Source: an uncultured Opitutia bacterium (lineage in GTDB: Bacteria; Verrucomicrobiota; Verrucomicrobiae; Opitutales; UBA953). Taken from it: 14,438 nucleotides of DNA. The notes under the pieces were generated by a model. It did no database searches. It was not told the origin of the DNA and saw only the letters and a program-made list of their open reading frames with translations. Positions 1 through 7,687 of the stretch are shown here, in pieces (positions within the stretch are counted from its first letter, which is position 1; each line of letters starts with the position of its first letter). The translations under genes were made by a program, and so were the position numbers. Location: positions 1 to 14,438 of the forward strand of contig CAIOLH010000242.1 of the NCBI GenBank assembly GCA_903859115.1, written 5' to 3'.

Positions 1-616
1 ATTTTTCGATTTCAGCGTGGTGGCCTCCGAGGAGGACCGGGGGCACTTCGAGACCATCATAAACAGCGGGTCTAGTGTACTGCGGAAAGGCGAGCAACTT
101 GCCGTTGTAGCTATCCCCAGTCAAGGAGTTTTCCTCACCAAGTACCCCAGGGATCTGCCGACCGACACAATCGACCACAATACAGGCCGGAAGTGTGCCA
201 TTTGTCAGCACATAGTCCCCGACCGATATTTCACGGGTAACCCGGGCATCGCGGAAGCGTTGGTCGATACCCTCATAATGGCCAGAAACCAGGATTAAGT
301 GGCTTTTTTGGGCTAATTCGCGCGCTAAATCGTTGGTTAGCTGCTCACCATCAGGGCAAAGGTAGATGACTTCGGCCCCTGGGGTCGCCAGGCCGTCTAC
401 GGCATCAAACAGTGGTTGGCAGGTCATTAACATGCCCGGACCCCCGCCATAAGGGACATCGTCCACTTTATGATGTTTATCTTTCGACCAGTCCCGCAGG
501 TTGTGGGCTTTGAACTGAATTAACCCGTTATCAATGGCTCGTCCAATAACCGATTCCTGCAAGAAGCCGTTGGCCATTGCTGGGAAGAGAGTGATGAGAT
601 CGATGCGCACGGCCAT
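1..616 (-). CDS. trmD: tRNA (guanine-37-N1)-methyltransferase TrmD, C-terminus cut by window edge
   Basis: Cytosolic SPOUT-family enzyme that transfers a methyl group from S-adenosylmethionine to N1 of G37 beside the anticodon, preventing +1 frameshifting. The reading frame has no stop down to base 1, so 205 residues are visible of a usual 220-260. Seen directly: LITLFP near the start, PYGGGPGMLM (residues 55-64), GHYEGIDQR (112-120), SVGDYVLT (131-138) and the IPGVLG knot region (155-160). R153 and D168 (in TGDSY) align with the E. coli catalytic residues R154 and D169. The usual GGELP of the SAM-binding loop reads NGTLP here. The start is the first ATG of the frame and has no Shine-Dalgarno. 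The gene lies 55 bases downstream of a hydrolase gene on the same strand, not directly behind rpsP/rimM. A 60-base sample at its 3' side has 34 G+C against 23 in a sample of that neighbour. Function is near certain. Confidence 0.95.
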   Translation of the reverse strand, partial: MAVRIDLITLFPAMANGFLQESVIGRAIDNGLIQFKAHNLRDWSKDKHHKVDDVPYGGGPGMLMTCQPLFDAVDGLATPGAEVIYLCPDGEQLTNDLARELAQKSHLILVSGHYEGIDQRFRDARVTREISVGDYVLTNGTLPACIVVDCVGRQIPGVLGEENSLTGDSYNGKLLAFPQYTRPAVYDGLEVPPVLLGGHHAEIEK

Positions 617-671
617 CTTAGAAGAACTATCAACGCCTTAAAATTATCAGAGAGCAAGCCATCGATAAAAA

Positions 672-1715
672 TTATTTTTTTCTTAAATCCATGGGAGTCG
701 ATGCCTCGGGTGCAACCGTAGCTCCAACCGCATTAACATCAGATGTAAAAAGATATTTCCAAACTTCATCTTGGAGGTAGTTACCCTTCGCATCCTTGGG
801 AGAATTTTTATTCGGCTGCACGTAGCCATGCGCTTTGGCGGGATCATTTTTTACATCACCTTCAGTGGTTAGTCTTCTCGAATGGGCGAAGGGTGCAGGA
901 GTGGTGTCAGCATTTACAATCGGACCAAATTTATTGAGCCCTAATAATAACCATGACCGAGGATAGTGATTACCGGTCCAGCCACCGTCTAAAATATGAC
1001 TGTATCCAAAGAAACGATTGGGCGGTGTTGCGGAAGGGAGTGACTGCCAATCTTCGAATTGATCGCGCGGCCCGCAAAACATGACAACGCGTGCCACCTT
1101 TTGCTGAATACCTAAACGTGCGGATGAAGTAGCACCGTGTGAAGATCCTGCGATGATTATTTTTTCCCAATTTAAACTTTTGCCGTCTGCTTTAAGGAAA
1201 TAATCCCAACGCGCTGCGGGTTGATTTTTAGCGAGAAATTTTATGAGTTGGAAGGCGCGCTCTTGCATGCTGTCGGGCAAAGGGATTTGGATGAATTTTG
1301 AAGTATCCAATCCGGTAAGCGCTTCACAGCGAATGTTGCCTAAATGTTGAGAGTCGTCCTTGGGCTCGGTATTTAATTGGTTAAACCACTCTCGTGCGTA
1401 GGCGACTTGGATAGAATGTAGACCGTATTGATTTAATCTCTCAGCGAGTAGTGGATTGTAGCCCATGAGCCAAATCACACATTGTCCGCGAGGTTTTACC
1501 CGCGTGTCCACGTCCGCATTTTCGGTGTCAGCTGGCTTACCATTTTTTTCTAAAACGAAGTTTATTTCCGGATGCGAACTGCAACGAGAGTCGATCACGC
1601 TGGCACGTGTACTCGTGTGATAAGCCTGAGGATGGGGGTCGGAATAGGTTAATACATCTTCGGCCAACAGACGGGAGAAGGTCAGAAGCAAAAACAGGGG
1701 GACCGCACGATTCAT
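672..1715 (-). CDS. Secreted alpha/beta-hydrolase-like protein (BPSS1187-like)
   Basis: Predicted exported protein of 347 residues with an alpha/beta-hydrolase nucleophile elbow. The N-terminus (MNRAVPLFLLLTFSRLLAED) is a short signal peptide, probably cleaved after LLA. The central GSSHG (residues 190-194) fits GxSxG with S192 as nucleophile, followed by a VARVVMF strand. AHGY near residue 296 may supply the catalytic histidine, and an aspartate near 218 or 243 is possible. The layout (elbow, VARVVMFCGP, TPPNRFFGY, AHG, WKYLF close to the C-terminus) resembles what I remember of the BPSS1187 family, which has no settled substrate. A TTG start 18 bases upstream is possible, but the ATG at 1715 gives a cleaner signal peptide. 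It lies upstream of trmD on the same strand and is divergent from the FAD oxidoreductase. The fold is fairly sure; the substrate is unknown. Confidence 0.75.
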   Translation of the reverse strand: MNRAVPLFLLLTFSRLLAEDVLTYSDPHPQAYHTSTRASVIDSRCSSHPEINFVLEKNGKPADTENADVDTRVKPRGQCVIWLMGYNPLLAERLNQYGLHSIQVAYAREWFNQLNTEPKDDSQHLGNIRCEALTGLDTSKFIQIPLPDSMQERAFQLIKFLAKNQPAARWDYFLKADGKSLNWEKIIIAGSSHGATSSARLGIQQKVARVVMFCGPRDQFEDWQSLPSATPPNRFFGYSHILDGGWTGNHYPRSWLLLGLNKFGPIVNADTTPAPFAHSRRLTTEGDVKNDPAKAHGYVQPNKNSPKDAKGNYLQDEVWKYLFTSDVNAVGATVAPEASTPMDLRKK

Positions 1716-1755
1716 ACCTGAATTAGGAGCCAAGATTCTTGCGACTGCAAGGCGG

Positions 1756-1771
1756 TGTCGCTCGTGCGACA
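1756..1771 (+). repeat. Hairpin TGTCGC-tcgt-GCGACA followed by T-rich DNA
   Basis: A perfect 6-bp stem with a four-base loop lies between the divergent hydrolase and FAD oxidoreductase genes, followed by a T-rich stretch from 1776. It could be a leader structure or an operator. If the GTG at 1755 were the true start, it would lie in coding sequence. Confidence 0.35.
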
Positions 1772-1841
1772 GGCATTTTTGGTTTTCTTTTATCTTCTGC
1801 TTGCTCCAGTCGGGCTTAATCTTCTCCTTTTCTCTACATTT

Positions 1842-3332
1842 ATGCCTTCGCCTTTCGATAATCTTTTGCCGCGTTACGATGCCGTCGTGATTGGAGCTGG
1901 TTTAGGAGGAATGACCGCCGCCAATAATTTAGCTAAATTTGGCCGAAAGGTTTTACTGGTTGAACACCATTATCAACTTGGTGGTCTGGCTACTTTCTTC
2001 AAACGGGCGGGTGGACATATTTTTGATATTTCTCTGCACGGCTTTCCGCACGGCATGATTAAGTCCACTCGACGTTATTGGTCGAAGGAAATTTCTGATA
2101 AGATTCACCAACTAAAAGACGTTCGTTTTATTAATCCCGATTTCGACGTTCGTACGACTTTTGACCGCGTAGATTTTACGCGTATCATGATTGAGCAATT
2201 TAAAATCCCGGCGGAAACCGTGGAGGCGTTTTTTGCTCATTTAAGAGAGATGAATTATTACGACAACGATCCACGCACAACACGTGAATTGTTTGAACAG
2301 TTTTTTCCTGGTCGTCCCGATGTGCAACGCCTCCTGTTGGAGCCGATTGCCTACGCTAACGGATCAACGTTGGAAGATCCCGCGATTACCTTCGGAATTG
2401 TTTTCTCGAATTTCATGTCCAAGGGCGTGTTTATTTTTCAAGGCGGTACGGACACGATGATTAATATTATGACGGCGGAGATGAAAGCGAACGGTGTTGA
2501 TATTCGTCGCAATGTCTTGGTCGAAAAAGTAGTCGTCGAAAAAGATTCCGCCGGCGTGCGTCGCGTTGTCGGAGTCAAATTGCGCGGGACGCGCTTAGGT
2601 GAAGAAGCTGAAGTGGCCTGTGCTACGGTGATATCCAATGCTAATATTAAAGATACCGTTTTAAAACTCAGTGACGCTTCGTCCTTTGACGCCGAATTTT
2701 TAGCCCAAGCTAAAGCGGTACGTGTGAATACTTCTTCTTGTCAGGTCTACATGGGTATCCGCGAAGGAGAAAGTATCCCTATGATTGGCGATTTGGTTTT
2801 CACTTCAGAGGCCAAGCCATTTTCCAGTAAAGAGCTAACCGATTTCCATACCACGTCGCGCACTTACTCGGTGTACTATCCTGACACTCGACCCCACACC
2901 AAAACTCCGCGCTACGGTATTGTTACTTCGATTAATCAACGTTGGGAAGATTGGGCACATTTATCGGAAGACGATTATCAGACCCATAAAAATCGTGTGA
3001 TTGAAGAGTCGCTCGTCGGCCTCGAAAAATTTATTCCAGATATTCGTCAAAAAGTGAATCACTTAGAAGCAGCAACGCCCCGTACGGTTAATCGTTATGT
3101 CCGACATATTGGTGGAACTTCATTCGGCACTAAATTTGAAGGCTTAAAAATATCGATGGGTCTACCCGAACAAGTCGCTGGCTTATATCACGCTGGCAGT
3201 GTGGGCATTATTATGTCAGGCTGGCTCGGCACGATTAATTATGGCGTGATTGTTTCCGCCAAGGCAGATTCCTATTTACGCGATCCTTCCGCTAAACCCT
3301 TAGGCGAAGCAGAAGCCAGCGCTGGAGTTTAA
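1842..3332 (+). CDS. FAD-dependent oxidoreductase, phytoene desaturase/carotenoid isomerase-like (COG1233)
   Basis: A flavoprotein of 496 residues in the family of phytoene desaturases, carotenoid cis-trans isomerases and retinol saturases. The Rossmann dinucleotide motif GAGLGG is at residues 18-23, with acidic E41 ending the second strand of the fold to bind the FAD ribose. It is followed by the family's [16 protein letters not shown] segment (about 47-62). [12 protein letters not shown] in the middle matches the conserved GG region, and [15 protein letters not shown] near the C-terminus matches the FAD-binding end. No other carotenoid or squalene gene is visible, so the substrate is open. 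The frame extends upstream to a GTG at 1755, adding 29 hydrophobic residues. I prefer the ATG because the FAD fold begins right after it, and the GTG would leave only 39 bases to the divergent gene's start. Neither start has a well-spaced Shine-Dalgarno. The next gene starts one base after the stop, so they are surely co-transcribed. Confidence 0.88.
   Translation: MPSPFDNLLPRYDAVVIGAGLGGMTAANNLAKFGRKVLLVEHHYQLGGLATFFKRAGGHIFDISLHGFPHGMIKSTRRYWSKEISDKIHQLKDVRFINPDFDVRTTFDRVDFTRIMIEQFKIPAETVEAFFAHLREMNYYDNDPRTTRELFEQFFPGRPDVQRLLLEPIAYANGSTLEDPAITFGIVFSNFMSKGVFIFQGGTDTMINIMTAEMKANGVDIRRNVLVEKVVVEKDSAGVRRVVGVKLRGTRLGEEAEVACATVISNANIKDTVLKLSDASSFDAEFLAQAKAVRVNTSSCQVYMGIREGESIPMIGDLVFTSEAKPFSSKELTDFHTTSRTYSVYYPDTRPHTKTPRYGIVTSINQRWEDWAHLSEDDYQTHKNRVIEESLVGLEKFIPDIRQKVNHLEAATPRTVNRYVRHIGGTSFGTKFEGLKISMGLPEQVAGLYHAGSVGIIMSGWLGTINYGVIVSAKADSYLRDPSAKPLGEAEASAGV
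3324..3327 (+). promoter_or_regulatory. Shine-Dalgarno (GGAG) for the lactonase-like gene
   Basis: GGAG lies inside the last codons of the upstream oxidoreductase gene, six bases before the ATG at 3334. It fixes that start. It stands out because no other start in the window has a comparable, well-spaced purine motif. Confidence 0.7.
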
Positions 3333-3333
3333 T

Positions 3334-4437
3334 ATGAAATACCTCGCACTTATATTCATTGGACTCACTTCGGTCTTACCAGCGCGTGAACTGACTTTTT
3401 ATGTCGGCACTCTAGGGCCTGAAGCGAAAGGCATTTGGCGCGGAACTCTCGATGAGCAGACCGGAAAAATATCCGCCCCCGTTTTACTCGCCGAAATTAA
3501 AAACGCCTCTTTTTTAGCACTTCGACCTGATGGCCAGACTCTTTATACGACGACCGAAATGTCGGATGGTTCGGGTGGAGTCGCAGCTTTCAAATTAAAT
3601 ACGGATGGCACGGTAAAATTATTAAATTCACAAACTACCGGAGGAAAAAATTGTAATCACGTGGCGGTGGATGCAACGGGAAAAAATTGTGCCGCTGCTA
3701 ATTATGGTTCGGGTTCGGTGACCTCTTTGCCGATTAAGGCCGATGGATCACTCGCTGAGTTTAGTGGATTCGTTCAACATGTTGGAAAAAGTGTTCACCC
3801 TAATCGCCAGACCAGTCCCCACGCTCACGGTGTTTACTTTGATGCCACTAATAAATTTCTCGCGGTGCCTGATTTAGGCATCGATCAAATTAAAGTGTAT
3901 CGATTCGACGCAGATGTCGGTAAGCTGAGTTCCGCTGATTCTGTAAGTGTCATGCAGAAGCCAGGCGATGGCCCACGCCATTTAGTTTTTCATCCAAGCT
4001 TACCGCTCGCCTACGCTTGTAATGAATTATCACTCACGGTAACGGCGTTTCGTTTTGATGTAAAAACGGGTGCTCTCACTGCCTTTCAAGTAATCGATAC
4101 GCTGCCTGCTGACGCGGAACGCAAAGGGGCGTCGACCGCGGAGATATTTTGTCATCCGAATGGAAAGACACTTTATGTTTCTAATCGGATCCATGATTCC
4201 ATCGCGGTCTACTCGATCGGCACGGATGGCTCGTTGAAATTGGCTCAGCATCAGTTGGGCGTGCCCGCAACACCCCGTGGATTTGGTCTTTCGCCCGACG
4301 GCCAATGGCTGGTCTGCGCTGGGCAAAAATCGGGTACTTTGAACGCTTATCGGATCAATCCTGAGTCGGGTATGCTCACCGACACCCAACAGGCCGTGAA
4401 GGTTGGGTCCGCTAGTTGCGTTATTTTTGCCAAATAA
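3334..4437 (+). CDS. Exported lactonase-family beta-propeller protein (6-phosphogluconolactonase-like, COG2706)
   Basis: A protein of 367 residues with a short signal peptide (MKYLALIFIGLTSVLPA), then repeated blades of the type LRPDGQTLY, VDATGKN, FHPSLPLAYACN, CHPNGKTLYVSN and LSPDGQWLVCAG. This is the seven-bladed lactonase family of YbhE/Pgl. Typical family motifs are SPHAHG (161-166) and GPRH (213-216). Cytosolic members hydrolyse 6-phosphogluconolactone. The signal peptide here argues for a periplasmic lactone instead, perhaps a sugar lactone produced by an oxidase; that is inference. It has the only convincing Shine-Dalgarno in the window (GGAG, six bases before the ATG) and is separated from the upstream oxidoreductase by one base. 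Family call is sure; physiological substrate is not. Confidence 0.88.
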   Translation: MKYLALIFIGLTSVLPARELTFYVGTLGPEAKGIWRGTLDEQTGKISAPVLLAEIKNASFLALRPDGQTLYTTTEMSDGSGGVAAFKLNTDGTVKLLNSQTTGGKNCNHVAVDATGKNCAAANYGSGSVTSLPIKADGSLAEFSGFVQHVGKSVHPNRQTSPHAHGVYFDATNKFLAVPDLGIDQIKVYRFDADVGKLSSADSVSVMQKPGDGPRHLVFHPSLPLAYACNELSLTVTAFRFDVKTGALTAFQVIDTLPADAERKGASTAEIFCHPNGKTLYVSNRIHDSIAVYSIGTDGSLKLAQHQLGVPATPRGFGLSPDGQWLVCAGQKSGTLNAYRINPESGMLTDTQQAVKVGSASCVIFAK

Positions 4438-4520
4438 GTTTAGAATCCTCTAAAATAGCCTTTGGGGGCTGGTAATGAATAACTAAATAAAGAGGCAACC
4501 TTTTCGTTGGATTAGTGTTA

Positions 4521-4542
4521 TATAATTAGCATAATAGCTAAT
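4521..4542 (+). promoter_or_regulatory. Candidate -10 box and overlapping inverted repeat before the PSCyt/DUF1553 gene
   Basis: TATAAT at 4521-4526 lies 21 bases before the ATG. It overlaps a perfect 6-bp inverted repeat, ATTAGC (4525-4530) and GCTAAT (4537-4542), separated by six bases. A second -10-like CATAAT at 4530-4535 is 17 bases after TTGGAT (4507-4512). Either would give a very short leader. The -35 matches are poor and the surroundings are AT-rich, so this is a candidate only. Confidence 0.3.
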
Positions 4543-4547
4543 AAATC

Positions 4548-7500
4548 ATGCCCCGATTTTTAGTTTATAACCTTACTATTTTTTTACTGGGCTGGGCCGT
4601 GCCTATTTATGCCGCTCCCAGTTCTGAATTACCACTCATCGCCCAAAAGGCTTTAGAGCAAAATCAGGTAAACTTCAGTGCAAGTGATTTAGAATTTTTC
4701 GAAAAAAATATTCGGCCGATTTTATCGGATCGTTGTTTTAAATGTCACTCCGCCCAAGAAGGAGTTTCTAAAGGTGGTTTAATTATGGATACACGCGCCG
4801 GCTTGTTGGCGGGTGGCGATACGGGTGCCGCCATTGTGCCCAACAGTGTTGAGAAATCTCTTTTAATTACCGCCGTTCATCAGACGGATCCCGATTTATC
4901 GATGCCTCCCAAAAAAGGTGGAGCTAAATTACCGGATGCACAAATCGCACTATTAGAAAAATGGGTTAAGATGGGAGCACCTGCACCCGTGGGCGCTGGC
5001 GCAGTTAAGTTAACTGGTTTATCCCAAAAAGCCCGCGACCACTGGGCGTTTAAGTCTTTTACTAAACCTGCTTTACCGAAAGTCAGTAACGAGGCTTGGT
5101 GTCAGAACGAAATCGATTATTTTATTTTAGCTAAATTAGATGAACAGGGATTAAAACCCTCTGCGCCGACTGATGGTGAGTCGTTGTTGCGTCGATTAAA
5201 CTACGATTTAATTGGTCTGCCTCCTTCCAATACCGAAGTCGAAGCTTTCAGTCGCGATTACACCAATGCCAGCGCTGTTGATTCGTATTTATTACAACGC
5301 AATAAATCTGCACATGCGGTTAGTGATTTAGTAGAAAAAACAGTCGATCGATTACTGTCATCGCCTCAATACGGTGAACGTTGGGCCCGACATTGGTTGG
5401 ATTCAGCTCGTTACGCCGACACTCCCGGCAATGGCATTAAACGCGGCGAAGCTTACGCTTACGCCAATGCTTGGACTTATCGCGACTATGTCATCGATGC
5501 ATTTAATCAGGATAAACCTTACGATCAATTTATCGTTGAGCAGTTGGCCGCTGATCGATTGCCCAACCTCGCTAAAGATGACCCCCGTCTAGCTGCGCTA
5601 GGTTTCATCACGGTCGGAAAACGTTTTGATAATAACGATGATACGATTGACGAAAGAATTGATACGACAACCAAAGCGTTTCTGGGTCTCACGGTAGCCT
5701 GTGCGCGCTGCCACGATCACAAATTCGACCCGATTCCCACCGCTGACTATTATTCACTCCATGGAATTTTTGCTTCAACCATGGAGCCGTTAGACGAGCC
5801 GATGATTAAGACGTCGCGTATACCCACTGCGACTGAGCGAGCCGACTTTGATAAAAAAATGAAGGACTTGGTGGAGTCGAACGCCCGTGGTTACTATCGT
5901 TATATCCGGGCACAGCTGGCGACCTTGCATAAAGATTTTGCGGGCCGAGCTTTATCCGCGTTGGCTGGATTTAGGTCTACTCGTTCGGCTGATTTGCAGA
6001 AGACCTATAATTTCGCTCTCGTTCGAGAGGTCGATACTTCGATTATTATAAACAAAATTTCTCCCATTACGGCACCGTTAGCCCATTTGCAAAAAATACC
6101 AGCGGAAGAATTTGAAGCGAAGGCCCCACAGGTGATTGCCAGTGTTTTAGCCAATAAGAAGGTCCCCATTAATCCCTATGTGGCCGAGGCATTAGTAGAT
6201 TTAAAACCTAAGACTATTGATGATGTTGCGTTGGCGTATCAAGCGATGTTCAAGAAATACAGCGCACAGATTGATAAACATATCGATATGCGCAGTACGC
6301 CAGGACGTGCGGGTGAGAAGGATAACCCAGATATTATTCAACTCGCGGCCTGGCCATGGCCCTTACCCAGTTACGAGGATATCGATAGTAATCCTAAGAT
6401 GCTTTCCTTAATTACGACCCGTAGTTTTTGTTATGTGTGGCAGGATAAGCCTAATTTTTTAAATAACAAAATACCTGAAAAATATTTTCGTTTTAAGGAA
6501 ATTAATCAATTGGAACTCACCCATTCAGGTGGACAGGGGAAAGCTATGGTCGTTGCGGATGTATTGAGCCCTAAAAACAGTAATGTATTCTTAAGAGGTG
6601 ATCGTAATAAAAAAGGTCCCGTCGTAAATCGCCAGTTTCTAGAAATCCTCTCCGGTCCTAGCCGAGTTCCCTTTACGCAAGGCAGTGGTCGATCTGAGTT
6701 AGCTCAAGCAATTGCTAGCCCCAATAATCCTCTGACCGCGCGTGTTTTAGTGAATCGTGTTTGGATGCAGCACTTCGGTGCGGGTATTGTGAGTTCACTG
6801 GATGACTTCGGAAACATGTCCGAAAAACCTACTCACCCTGAATTGTTAAATTGGTTAGCAGTGCAGTTTGTGGAGAATGGTTGGTCGCTGAAAAATTTGC
6901 ACCGAAAAATGCTCACTTCGCAAACCTATCGCCAGTCGGCTAACCCCGCGATGAATCCGATGTTTGCGAGCCGTGATGATAATAACCCGAATAAAATTGA
7001 TGCGGGAAATAAGTATCTCTGGCGCTCTAATTTACGTCGACTCGATTTCGAAAGTATTCGCGACGCACTCATCATGCTCACTGGAAAAATGGATTCCACA
7101 GTGGGTGGCCGTCCGGTGAATATCACCGATGAACCCTTGAGTTATCGTCGCAGTATCTATGGTTATATCGATCGTGAACACTTGAGTGATTTGCAGGCGC
7201 AGTTCGATTTCTCGGATCCGGATATGCCTAACTCGCGTCGTAATTCTACCATCGTTCCGCAGCAGGCTTTATTCTTCATGAACAATCCGTTATCGGTTGA
7301 AGTAGCACGAGCAGTAGCCGCGCGTCCGGAAGTCGTTGGCGCTATTAATGATGACGCTCGGATTACCACCATGTATCGTATCATGTTCCAAAGAACACCG
7401 AAGTCAGACGAGGCACGTATGGCCAAAGACTTTATCAAAAAAGTTACTGGCGTTGCAGCTGAGTCAGTCGCTGCTCAACCGACCAAAGGTGAGAAAAAGA

Positions 7501-7670
7501 AGTTAGCTAAAGATGCCCCTAAACCGATTGAAAATCCTGCAGTGACTACGAAGATTGAAGGTGGAGTCATGAAGAATTTAGGGGTTAGAGCCTCGCGGGC
7601 TAAGGTTTCCCCATGGGAAATGCTCGCCCAAGCGATGATTTGTTCAAACGAATTTGTATACCTCGATTAA
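4548..7670 (+). CDS. Secreted PSCyt1/DUF1549/DUF1553 (PSD1) multidomain cytochrome-c-like protein
   Basis: An exported protein of 1040 residues. In order: a signal peptide (1 to about 22, ending PIYA); a planctomycete-type cytochrome c domain with the heme motif CFKCH (63-67) and a likely distal methionine in SMPP (119); the DUF1549 region (about 165-410) with a second, family-typical CARCHDHKFDP (from 385); a variable middle; and DUF1553 (from about 704) with NRVWMQHFG and PELLNWLA. A lysine/alanine-rich stretch (about 980-1015), probably a linker, precedes the final SPWEMLAQAM and SNEFVYLD. Proteins of this architecture are abundant in Planctomycetota and Verrucomicrobiota, usually beside a DUF1501 gene as here (17-base gap). 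They are suspected of acting in extracytoplasmic breakdown of complex organic matter, but the reaction is not established. Length is normal for the family and I see no disruption. There is no Shine-Dalgarno. A TATAAT box and a small dyad lie just upstream. Confidence 0.93.
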   Translation: MPRFLVYNLTIFLLGWAVPIYAAPSSELPLIAQKALEQNQVNFSASDLEFFEKNIRPILSDRCFKCHSAQEGVSKGGLIMDTRAGLLAGGDTGAAIVPNSVEKSLLITAVHQTDPDLSMPPKKGGAKLPDAQIALLEKWVKMGAPAPVGAGAVKLTGLSQKARDHWAFKSFTKPALPKVSNEAWCQNEIDYFILAKLDEQGLKPSAPTDGESLLRRLNYDLIGLPPSNTEVEAFSRDYTNASAVDSYLLQRNKSAHAVSDLVEKTVDRLLSSPQYGERWARHWLDSARYADTPGNGIKRGEAYAYANAWTYRDYVIDAFNQDKPYDQFIVEQLAADRLPNLAKDDPRLAALGFITVGKRFDNNDDTIDERIDTTTKAFLGLTVACARCHDHKFDPIPTADYYSLHGIFASTMEPLDEPMIKTSRIPTATERADFDKKMKDLVESNARGYYRYIRAQLATLHKDFAGRALSALAGFRSTRSADLQKTYNFALVREVDTSIIINKISPITAPLAHLQKIPAEEFEAKAPQVIASVLANKKVPINPYVAEALVDLKPKTIDDVALAYQAMFKKYSAQIDKHIDMRSTPGRAGEKDNPDIIQLAAWPWPLPSYEDIDSNPKMLSLITTRSFCYVWQDKPNFLNNKIPEKYFRFKEINQLELTHSGGQGKAMVVADVLSPKNSNVFLRGDRNKKGPVVNRQFLEILSGPSRVPFTQGSGRSELAQAIASPNNPLTARVLVNRVWMQHFGAGIVSSLDDFGNMSEKPTHPELLNWLAVQFVENGWSLKNLHRKMLTSQTYRQSANPAMNPMFASRDDNNPNKIDAGNKYLWRSNLRRLDFESIRDALIMLTGKMDSTVGGRPVNITDEPLSYRRSIYGYIDREHLSDLQAQFDFSDPDMPNSRRNSTIVPQQALFFMNNPLSVEVARAVAARPEVVGAINDDARITTMYRIMFQRTPKSDEARMAKDFIKKVTGVAAESVAAQPTKGEKKKLAKDAPKPIENPAVTTKIEGGVMKNLGVRASRAKVSPWEMLAQAMICSNEFVYLD

Positions 7671-7687
7671 CCACCTATCATTTAACT

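Noticed and set aside
17..298. Open frame of 93 codons on the plus strand at the left edge
   Set aside because: It lies antisense within trmD, whose conserved motifs read cleanly on the minus strand.
617..671. Possible terminator or promoter between the hydrolase gene and trmD
   Set aside because: Only an A/T-only inverted repeat near the stop and no convincing -35/-10 pair; nothing supportable.
4030..4389. 119-codon open frame antisense to the lactonase-like gene
   Set aside because: Low-complexity, arginine-rich translation with no recognisable domain; the sense frame carries clear propeller blades.
4457..4471. Possible hairpin AGCC/GGCT after the lactonase-like gene as a terminator
   Set aside because: Only four base pairs and no T run after it.
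7613..7687. Upstream in-frame ATG giving an overlapping, longer DUF1501 protein
   Set aside because: It would place 25 non-conserved residues before the Tat signal and overlap the upstream gene; the ATG at 7688 fits the family better.
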